Shown in pieces: positions 1-7,146 of a stretch of DNA of 15,795 nt (within the stretch, counting starts at the first letter, position 1; each line of letters opens with the position of its first letter). Position numbers and translations under genes: made by a program. Below the pieces are notes generated by a model. The model did not search any database and was not told the origin of the DNA. It saw only the letters and a list, made by a program, of their open reading frames with translations. This DNA comes from Ettlia oleoabundans (lineage: Eukaryota > Chlorophyta > Chlorophyceae > Chlamydomonadales): the NCBI GenBank assembly GCA_019693395.1, contig JAAMXP010001296.1, positions 1-15,795 of the forward strand, given 5' to 3'.

Positions 1-232
1 GGGTGGAGACGAGCACGAGTGGGTGACGTGGGTTCAGGTAAGAATGCACCATCTCCAAAAGTGTTTGAGTAATACAATCATAAGGTTTATACCTGTACCC
101 GATCACTAGGTCTGCTGAGCAATGGGGATACAAGTCTGCCTGCAGGTCGTCTGGGCGAGCCTCTCCCACTTTTCTGACAAAAGCAACGGCCCGGGGAGTA
201 CCTCGCCCGCTGTTCAGGGTTGGTGTACCCAC
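1..232. other. Left edge, no gene recognised
   Basis: If the exon at 233-383 is real, this stretch is its downstream intron and further sequence. I see no conserved coding segment here, and no TGTAA on the minus strand that could end the BAH copy 1 transcript. Confidence 0.3.
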
Positions 233-383
233 CTGCCGTGGCCCCAAGGTGCCTCATGATGGCTGCCAGGCTCTGCTGCGCCGCTTCATAGCGCTCCGTT
301 GCCCACCTGCGGGCGCGGAGGCAGATGGGGTGCTCTATGAGTTGAAAGTGCGATGCAGTACTACCATTCCTTTGACCAGGCAT
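233..383 (-). CDS. Possible exon of a further gene, DYAD/AM1/SWI1-like fragment
   Basis: An open frame runs from an ATG at 383-381 and includes the stretch RWATERYEAAQQSLAAIMRH, followed by LGATA. This resembles the start of the plant DYAD/AM1/SWI1 conserved region (W..ERY..A...L..IM...GA), as I recall that family; it is a short match. A good splice donor (GGCAG|GTGGGT) sits at 233/232, which would end the exon after the GATA residues. Possible starts are the ATG at 383 or an acceptor near 333 (CATAG) or 309 (CGCAG). The following exon, expected to carry the family's most conserved part, is not visible before the window edge. DYAD/SWI1 proteins act in plant meiosis; I do not assign that function here. 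It could also be a chance open frame or a relic exon. Confidence 0.3.
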
Positions 384-494
384 GCGTAGCGCGTTCTAGG
401 CAGCCTTCGCGACGTGTCAGTCCCAGAAAGCAGCGCAGGTTGACATGAGCGCACAACTGCAGCAGGCGCGGTTGAAAGCAAAAAACAGGCCTAC

Positions 495-2326
495 TCAGCT
501 GAAATAGCTAGTGTTGTCATTCACGTGCCTGCCTGTTGTGTCTTTCTTCTGTTTGAGGCGAGTGCGCCTGCTGCTGCCCCCGCCCATCTCTCCTGAAAGC
601 TGGCTGTTGGTGGTGATGGCGCTGGTGCTCAGGGGCTGGCCATCACTGCTGCCATCGCTGTTCCCATTGTTGCCCGCGGAGCCAGCTGCACCTGCTGCAG
701 CGGCGGCGGCAGCGGCAGCAGCAGCTGCGCTGTGTGGGCCAAGTGGTTCAGGCGCATAGGTCGACCTTACCTGGCGGCGCCGCTTGTTGGCAGGTCTCTC
801 AGGCTTTGGCTGTGGGGGCAGCGCTTCGGGCGGCAGGGCGGCTGCTTCTTTGCCAGAAGGCTCAACATAACTGGATGCAGGGGTGCCAGCACCGCTGGTT
901 GGGTGCACGCGCTTGGGGCGGAGCCGCTCCTCGGCCTTCTCTGCCGCGGTTTGGTCACGCTGCACCACCCTGCCCTTCACCTGCAGGCTTGGGCAAGGGG
1001 AAGATGATCAGCGCACGCACCTTAGCTGCAGTATTGCAAGGGCAGAGTTAGACAATCAATTGAGTCGCCAGACGCGCTCAGGCTGGGGTTGAAAGGCATG
1101 GCCGATCATCCCGCATCCCATCACCCACCACTGCGTACGGCTTTTCTTGCAGGGCTAGCGTGAGGTTTACCCCCTCCATGCCGTTCTCCAATGGAACGAT
1201 GCGCCCCTCAGCTGCACCCAGGGGCGGCAGCAGGCAGGAGGTAGGAGTCAAAACGTCAGAGCCAACAAGCAATGCAGACTGGGCGACACTGCTATGGCTG
1301 GGGCAAGCAGCTTGCAATCAGCAGTGCAGATGGCACAGAGCAAGCGCGGTGTGTGCTTTAGTTCCGAAGCAGCCTGGTCAATAACATCTCTGCTAGCTTT
1401 CCACGATTTTCTAACCTTGGATGTATTTGCGGCCGCACATGAAGGTGTCTGCCCCCTCAGGGTGCGCCACGCTGCTGCCAGGGCGGCGGTCAGCCTGTGC
1501 GGGGCTAAGCACCTCGCATCTGCCATATACTGCATCCAGCGGGTGTGTGGCAAAGTCATCGGACCAGAACAGCTCGTTCTCCTCCACGCTCACCTCGTGC
1601 CCCACATCCAGCTCAGTGGGCCTGCAGCAGAGGGATTCCAGGCACACTGCAGTAGCTGACAAAGGATTCAAATGCAGTTACCCTCCACTAACACAAGGCA
1701 GGGCAGGGCAGGTCAACAACAGGAGCGCCCGACAAGGCGTGAACTAATTTCGCTGCTTAGGTGATGCTGCATCTTGGGCTGACAAATCGGGCTCTGCCTG
1801 CTAGCTACATCCCGATGCTTTGCGCCAGGGGCTGCCGCCTGACCTGTAATACCAGCGCACTCCCGCCCACTTGCTGCCATCATCCTGACGCTGATGCAGG
1901 CTCTCCAACTTGCCAACAAAGGGAGGCAAGCCCGGCTGGGCGGGGCGGAGGTACACGCTGTCGCCTGCAAGTCAAAAGCACAGCGAGTAGCAGGCGGCAC
2001 CCAGTGAAAGGGTTTGCCATGCATCCACAGTACGCACGGGGCCACATTGCTCCTGCCACAGCGTTTCGCTACGCCTGGTGTAAACCCCACAACAATCAGC
2101 CCTCTGCCACTCCCTGTCCAATGTGGCGCTTCACACGGCGACACCCACCGAGGTTATACCGCTGTCCTCCAGCCTCAAACCCGGCATAGAAGGTGCGCCC
2201 TTCAGCCTCCCGCGTGGCCAGCCCCACCCAGCTTACAGCGCCGGGCCCTGCAGCGGTGGGCGCAACGGCTGTGGCTGGCTCTGCAGGGGAGATCTCGCTG
2301 TTGGGTGACTCGGTTGCTGCTGCCAT
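495..2326 (-). CDS. BAH-domain protein, copy 1 (BAH1), five exons, complete
   Basis: Proposed exons on the minus strand: 2326-2149, 1964-1844, 1621-1416, 1211-1129, 980-495 (stop TGA at 497-495), giving 1074 nt and 357 residues. All introns are GT-AG and phases agree. The BAH fold covers about residues 57-168: RYNLGDSVYLRP, then FVGKLESLHQ, GVRWYYRPTEL across the exon 2/3 junction, NELFWSDDF, and GRCEVL, ending at FMCGRKYIQ. BAH domains act in chromatin proteins as histone-tail or nucleosome readers; the layout resembles plant EBS/SHL BAH domains, but no PHD finger is present. Residues 169-245 form a second conserved block shared with copy 2 (GRIVPLENGMEGVNLTLALQ; GRVVQRDQTAAEKAEERLRP). A basic NKRRRQVR run may be a nuclear localisation signal. 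The tail has about 13 alanines and a Ser/Gly/Asn-rich end. The ATG at 2326 is chosen because copy 2 starts at the equivalent point; an in-frame ATG at 2407 is less likely. The specific ligand is unknown. Confidence 0.85.
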
Positions 2327-2413
2327 AGGCGGGGAAAGCCGTCCAAGGTTCAGTCTTTGTGAAAAGCCGAGGACGCGGGCGCCGGGCAGGGGGGAGGACG
2401 GGCTCAAAAAGGC

Positions 2414-2435
2414 GCCACCAAAAGGCCCTTGCTTT
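2414..2435 (-). promoter_or_regulatory. Conserved element upstream of BAH1
   Basis: GCCACCAAAAGGCCC followed by TTGCTTT on the plus strand begins 88 nt upstream of the BAH1 ATG. The same sequence with one change stands 93 nt upstream of the BAH2 ATG, in flanks that otherwise align poorly. It may be a core promoter or transcription-factor site, or an untranslated-leader element; function is inferred from conservation only. Confidence 0.4.
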
Positions 2436-2870
2436 CTGTCACTTGCGCTGTGTGGAAAGAGGACATTGTTCGAGCAAATGCAAATTGCTTACTAAAATCT
2501 AGGGTGCCGCCTGTAACAGGCCAGCAAGAAAGTGACAACATCTGACTATTCACCGCCTTCCATGTATGGTTGATAGGAACAGTGGAAGAGTTGTTGGTGG
2601 GTTGACAACAATATGCCTGCCAATTTCATCTACCAATGAAAGTTCTTGCTGGCTGCCCCGAGGGCACTTCCTGGACCTTTGATTAATCAACAGGGTTCCT
2701 GCACTGCTGATATCCCAAACAGCATGCTAGTCAGATACTGGTATCTTTAGCTGTCGTAACATGCGCTTCCACATAGAAGGTTCGCCGCCCTGTGACACCC
2801 CTGCCAAGATATGCACTCCTGCTATTCACACAGCGATAATTCTGTGACATCACAGAAAATTCACATCATG
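2436..2870. other. Intergenic region between BAH1 and the TTLL remnant
   Basis: This stretch is visibly richer in A+T than the rest of the window and has no credible coding segment. It includes a short imperfect-loop palindrome at 2509-2521 (GCCTGT A ACAGGC). It probably holds the BAH1 upstream region plus decayed sequence downstream of the lost TTLL copy. Confidence 0.5.
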
Positions 2871-2876
2871 CGGGAG

Positions 2877-3100
2877 GGAATAGTACTCGAATAGGTCAGC
2901 CACCAACTCGATCGCCTGCCGCTGTGATATCTCGAGGTAGTGCTTCTTGGAGGGCCTCGCACCACTGCTGCCGATGATTTTACTGTCGCTGGAGAACCCA
3001 TGCGTGGCGGCTGCAGGACCAGGCGATCCTTTGCAGCCTGCTCCATGCTTCTTGCGTGAAGCTTGGGACAGCCCTGCCGCCACTACCGGACCTGGCTACT
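2877..3100 (-). pseudogene. Remnant of the 3' end of a TTLL gene copy
   Basis: About 220 nt align with the last part of the TTLL gene (7087-7307). Both share the peptides ASRKKHGAGCKGSPGPAAATH and, further on, GSSG.RPSK. Nothing matching the catalytic TTLL exons is present here, so this is a fragment, not a gene. The position equivalent to the TTLL stop (7147-7149, TAA) reads TAC here (2937-2939), so the frame runs on for about 28 residues (through RQAIELVADLFEYY) to a stop at 2850-2852. It lies between the two BAH genes, where a tandem copy of TTLL would be expected after duplication of a TTLL-BAH unit. Confidence 0.75.
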
Positions 3101-3126
3101 CCCGGTCCCAAGCACTGCCGCGTGAA

Positions 3127-3265
3127 TGCCAGCCGTTGGTGGTGGCCGCGCTGGTGTTAAAGAAATGGCCATCATTGCTGCCCTCCTCATTTCCAATGCA
3201 AGCTGGGCCGTCAGCCCCACCTGCCGCAGTGGCAGCAGCAGCAATTTGTCGCCACCTGCGGCCGC
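3127..3265 (-). pseudogene. Displaced remnant of a BAH-gene C-terminal exon
   Basis: This stretch aligns with the BAH1 last exon at about 598-735. In the minus frame it reads an alanine run, then NEEGSNDGHFFNTSAATTN, which matches GNSDGSSDGQPLSTSAITTN of BAH1. BAH2 lacks exactly this tail, ending shortly after the start of its alanine run at 3914. The remnant is on the same strand and downstream of BAH2, separated by about 650 bp including the repeat at 3469-3905. I read it as the original end of the BAH2 exon, cut off by insertion. It could instead come from a third partial BAH copy. Confidence 0.7.
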
Positions 3266-3468
3266 CATGCGCTGGCCCGTTTCTGGTCACTCCTTGCTGA
3301 TGTCGTTGCCCTCCGCCATGTTCCTGGCCCTGGCGCCCAGGCTGCCCAGCGGGCCACCCCTTCATTTACTACATTGCCGCCACTGCCTCCTTTGCTGTTG
3401 ACCGGCCGGCTGTGCCGGCTGCCGCTCCACCGCTGTGATCAGCCAGTTGGCCCCCCCCCCTTTTCTTT
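3266..3468. other. Inserted sequence next to the repeat, no gene recognised
   Basis: About 200 bp between the BAH tail remnant and the repeat copy. It has no counterpart beside the other repeat copy or in BAH1. It contains a ten-C homopolymer at 3451-3460. It may be the 5' part of a longer insertion of which only the 3' 440 bp is shared with the second copy. Confidence 0.4.
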
Positions 3469-3905
3469 CTCCTTGCCTCACACCAACCTCCCACTTGCCT
3501 CTCACCTTTGTGATGCCCGCCGATTCTCCTAGCGCTGTGTGATCCTGGCTGCCTTGCCCCCTCCCCCTTCGATAGCCTCCAATGCATTGACCACTGTTGC
3601 CACTGCCTGCTTCTGGGACGCTCCATGAAGCTCCTTGTGCCTAGAGTAGGTGGTGGTAGTAGCGGGCAGCGCTAACTGGCCCGGTAGGGGGGTGGCGGCC
3701 GCCTATCCTTGTTTATCTGAGCCCCACCCGCTCCTTAACAACCTTCTCGCCCCTACAGAAACCACACACCTTTCCCCGCGGCCATCCATCGTTCTTGATC
3801 CTTAATGATCCCATTTGGTAGAGCAGTGGTTGGTGCATTCATTCATTCATTCATGTCTGATTGTACCTCCCCGCCAGAGGGTATCCTGGCGCAGACTCTG
3901 TAACA
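3469..3905 (+). repeat. Dispersed ~440-bp repeat, left copy
   Basis: This 437-bp stretch is a close copy (roughly 90% or more identical by eye) of 6635-7075, in the same orientation. Shared marks include a tRNA-D-arm-like string TTGGTAGAGCAGTGG (3815-3829), tandem CATT units (3836-3854), a hairpin CGCCAG/CTGGCG with an 8-nt loop (3872-3891) and a sharp right end at CTCTGTAACA with TGTAA at 3899-3903. The constant right end with TGTAA suggests a plus-strand transcript-derived element (retroposon or SINE-like). No protein is encoded. Its right end lies 8 nt from the BAH2 stop codon. Confidence 0.85.
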
Positions 3906-3913
3906 TCCCTCAG

Positions 3914-5680
3914 TCAGTCAGCAGCAGCTGCGCTAGCTGGATGCGAGGGTTCGGACACATACGATTCCCCATCTTGGCGCTGCCGCTTGCTGGCAGGCCC
4001 CTCAGCATCCTGCAGCATCTCCGAGGGCAGCTCTTGGGAGGGTGATACAGCTGCGTCGTTCGACGGCTCAGCATGATTTGATGCAAGGGTGCCAGCGCCG
4101 CTGGTTGGGTGCACGCGCTTGGGGCGGGGGCGCTCCTCAGCCTTCTCTGCCGCGGTTTGGTCACGCTGCACCACCCTGCCCTCCACCTGCAGGCTTGGGG
4201 ACGGCAAGCACATGCAGCTTGGCTGCTGCTTTGTGCATGGCTGCTGCTTTGTGCAAGGCAGAGGGAATGTGTCCTTCACTCCAACTGCCAGCCGCGCCTG
4301 AACTGGGGTAGAAAGCCAAGGCTCGTAGCTTAACCAGGCTGGCATCATTCAGAATCCCACCCAGCACTCACCACTGCGTACGGCTTCTCTTGCAGGGCTA
4401 GTGTGAGGTTTACCCCCTCTATGCCGTCCTCCAATGGCACAATGCGCCCCTCACCTACAATCATTGCAGATAGCATGCATGCATATGCTGGAGGTGAGCG
4501 ACAGTCAGCAAAGTAGCATGCAAATCCACAGCAGTGGAATTTGCATTTGGGTCTAGGAATTGAAATTGGGCAGAGCAACTTGCGTGCATACTCCAGCCCA
4601 TTAGGCAACACATCAATAAAGTTAAGGTGTTGCCGGGCACGTTACTGCTTGCCAACCTTGGATGTATTTGCGGCCGCACATGTAGGTGTCTGCCCCCTCA
4701 GGGTGCGCCACGCTGCTGCCAGGGCGGCGGTCAGCCTGTGCAGGGGTCAGCACCTCACATCTGCCACATACTGCATCCAGCGGGTGTGCGGCAAAGTCAT
4801 CGGACCAGAAGAGCTCGTTCTCCTCCACGCTAACCTCTTGCCCCTCATCTAACTCGGTGGGCCTGCAAAAGGGCCAGTACCAGCGGCATGCAGCTGTTGA
4901 AGCGGGATGAGATAATGTTCTGTCCAGCATGCGCATATACAGGTGCAGCATTGTCAGCAACCCGGCAAGAACCCAGACACTCTTTCTCAACCAAAGATAG
5001 GAAAGGTCAAGGGCAGCGGGAACGGCCAAACAAGGAGGGAGATGATGCGCAAGCTGGGATGAAGGTTCTGCCAGCCAGTTACATCTGGATGCTCCGCCAG
5101 GGATTGCTGCCTGACCTGTAGTACCAGCGCACTCCCGCCCATTTGCTGCCATCATCCTGACGCTGATGCAGGCTCTCCAACTTGCCAACAAAGGGAGGCA
5201 GGCCCGGCTGGGCGGGGCGGAGGTACACGCTGTCCCCTGCAAGTCGCAAGCACACGGATGCAGCAGGTGGATCCCAGAGAATGAACTGGCGCTCATGCAA
5301 AGTTTGCACAGCAGATTTCCGGCGATCTCAGGCGTAGCAGGGACCGTTACAGATGGATAGGGAAGCCATAAGGAATCCCAAGTGGCGGGGTTTGAAACTT
5401 CGTGCCATGCCGGCATGAAGGGTTGCTGGCGCAAGACTCCATAACCAAGTAGCACTTGTCAGACCCCCTCTTTAACTCCCTCCCCACGATCCAACTGGTC
5501 TAATGCTGCCTCTCACTCACCAAGGTTGTACCGCTGCCCTCCAGCTTCAAAGCCGGCATAGAAAGTTCGCCCTTCAGCCTCACGCGTGCGCAGCCCCACC
5601 CAGCTACCGCCTGCTGCAGCAGCGGTTTGCGCCTCTGCAGCTGGGGTTTCACCACTTGGCAACTCGTCTGTCGCTGCCAT
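3914..5680 (-). CDS. BAH-domain protein, copy 2 (BAH2), five exons, C-terminally truncated
   Basis: Proposed exons: 5680-5521, 5236-5116, 4862-4657, 4454-4372, 4186-3914 (stop TGA at 3916-3914); 843 nt, 280 residues. Exons 2, 3 and 4 have exactly the same lengths as in BAH1 (121, 206, 83 nt) and the same phases. The BAH domain spans about residues 51-162: GDSVYLRPAQPGLPPFVGKL, VRWYYRPTELDEGQEV, NELFWSDDF, ADTYMCGRKYIQ. Exon 2 encodes the same amino acids as in BAH1; its four differences are silent. The second conserved block follows (GRIVPLEDGIEGVNLTLALQ; GRVVQRDQTAAEKAEERPRP), then a KRQRQD basic patch. The protein ends at SAAAAD, where BAH1 continues with a long alanine run and about 60 further residues; that tail lies beyond an insertion at 3127-3265. 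The gene still has intact frame and splice sites, so it may be functional. Role: probable chromatin-associated reader; ligand unknown. Confidence 0.83.
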
Positions 5681-5772
5681 AAGGCGGGCGGCCCGAGACT
5701 TTCCCTTGGTTTTTAGCAGGGCTGGACAGAGGGTGTCAGGCGATCGCGAAGGGCAGGAACGAGGTAAGCAGA

Positions 5773-5794
5773 GCCACCAAAAGGCCCGTGCTTT
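5773..5794 (-). promoter_or_regulatory. Conserved element upstream of BAH2
   Basis: GCCACCAAAAGGCCC followed by GTGCTTT begins 93 nt upstream of the BAH2 ATG and matches the element upstream of BAH1 at 21 of 22 positions. Surrounding sequence is much less alike, which suggests constraint. The function is not known. Confidence 0.4.
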
Positions 5795-6634
5795 TTCCGC
5801 CTTGGCTGAAAGCTATGGAATGGAAACGATGTATGCAGAAACGCTACGGACGCCTCAAGGTGCCGGATGCAAGGCACAGGTCTGAGTGGAGGGCGCATGA
5901 AAGTACAGGTTCTTGCCAGCTCAGCCCAGCTTCCAGCCGTGCACACGAACAAACAGCACCTCCTCTGCACGTTTTATGGCAGGGGATTCGCCACACGAAG
6001 CGGCGATTCCCAAACTTTAATGAGTTTCATGCTACCTGAACAAGGGCGAACACAGCCTGGCCCTTTGGATCATGGTACCGATTCCTCTGCCCAAACAATC
6101 AAGGCAAGTGACCTGGGAAGGTCTAGTCGGATGCCGATTAGCTGTGTAACCTGCGCACTCCCATACCGGCTGCACCCCTCCAGTGCTGCTCACCGCCGAC
6201 TGACACCGTCGCCGGGGCATGCGCTCATGCTGTGGAAAAAATTGGAAATGGAAATGATACGCCCTGGGCGTGGGTTGAGGAAAGCCTGGTTCTCAGCCGC
6301 AACTGCTGGCGGGGGTGGCAGCGCTCCCCATACTGGACAGTTTACTTTCCAGCGTTCAGGATCCGACCCTAGGGTCCCCTTGGAAGCGGGATACCAGGCT
6401 ACCGTTAATCATTTAGCCATTCCCCACTCAAAGAGTGGTACCACTTAGAACGAGTCCCGTCCACGACTCAAAGCCCGGTCTCCTGGCAGATAGCTTCGCA
6501 AAGGTTTCCCCTTCACTATCCGGTGGTGTCCCAGGGCGGGGGCTCATGCTGTGCTAACCGCCTGCATAGAGCAGTTTACATCTAATTGTACATGCAAGAT
6601 ACATCAAGACGTGTGTGTGTGGATAATATTTGGC
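5795..6634. other. Intergenic region between BAH2 and the right repeat, no gene recognised
   Basis: The longest open frame is on the plus strand at 5867-6448 (193 codons), but its product shows no motif I recognise and no conserved splice pattern, so I do not call it a gene. A hairpin CCACTC-AAA-GAGTGG stands at 6424-6438 and overlaps a 12-nt palindrome AGTGGTACCACT at 6434-6445. A short GT run lies near 6611-6620. A minus-strand TGTAA (6580-6576) could serve as a distant polyadenylation signal for TTLL, about 570 nt after its stop. Confidence 0.45.
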
Positions 6635-7075
6635 CTCCTTGCCTCACACCAACCTCCCACTTGCCTCTCACCTTTGTGATGCCCCGCCGATTCTCCAAGC
6701 GCTGTGTGATCCTGGCTGCCTTGCCCCCTCCCCCTCCGGTAGCCTCCCATGCATTGACCACTGTTGCCACTGCCTGCTTCTGGGACGCTCCATGAAGCTC
6801 CTTGTGCCTAGAGTAGGTGGTGGTAGTAGCGGGCAGCGCTACCTGGCCCGGTAGGAATGGTGGCGGCCGCCTATCCTTGTTCATCTGAGCCCCACCCGTT
6901 CCTCAAAAGCCTTCCCGCCCCTACAGAAACCACACACCTTTGCTCACGCCCATCCATGGTACTCAATCCTAAATGATCCCATTTGGTAGAGCAGTGGTTG
7001 GTGCATTCATTCATTCATTCATGTCTGATTGTACCTCCCCGCCAGCGGGTATCCTGGCGGCCAGACTCTGTAACA
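6635..7075 (+). repeat. Dispersed ~440-bp repeat, right copy
   Basis: This 441-bp stretch is a direct-repeat copy of 3469-3905. The tRNA-D-arm-like string is at 6983-6997, the CATT units at 7004-7022, the hairpin (CCGCCAG/CTGGCGG, 8-nt loop) at 7039-7060 and the terminal TGTAA at 7069-7073. The hairpin arms changed together between the two copies only at the outer base pair. The copy ends 71 nt from the TTLL stop, so it lies in the probable TTLL 3' untranslated region, antisense to that transcript. Confidence 0.85.
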
Positions 7076-7146
7076 ACCATCCATCCGATAATATTTGATA
7101 TCAGGTCGGCCACTGATTTGACGGCCTGCCGCTCTATGGTCTCGAG

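Noticed and set aside
3837..3855. CRISPR-like short repeats (CATT units)
   Set aside because: Four-base tandem units without spacers; a simple microsatellite within the repeat.
3815..3905. tRNA gene or H/ACA small RNA in the repeat
   Set aside because: The D-arm-like string is present but I find no B box, no acceptor stem and no full cloverleaf; the terminal ACA and one hairpin are not enough for an H/ACA RNA.
4622..5455. 277-codon minus-strand frame read as one protein
   Set aside because: It reads through BAH2 introns and uses the wrong frame in exon 2; only the exon 3 part matches the BAH domain.
5867..6448. 193-codon plus-strand open frame
   Set aside because: No recognisable motif, no splice pattern, and GC-rich DNA gives long chance frames; nothing else supports a gene.
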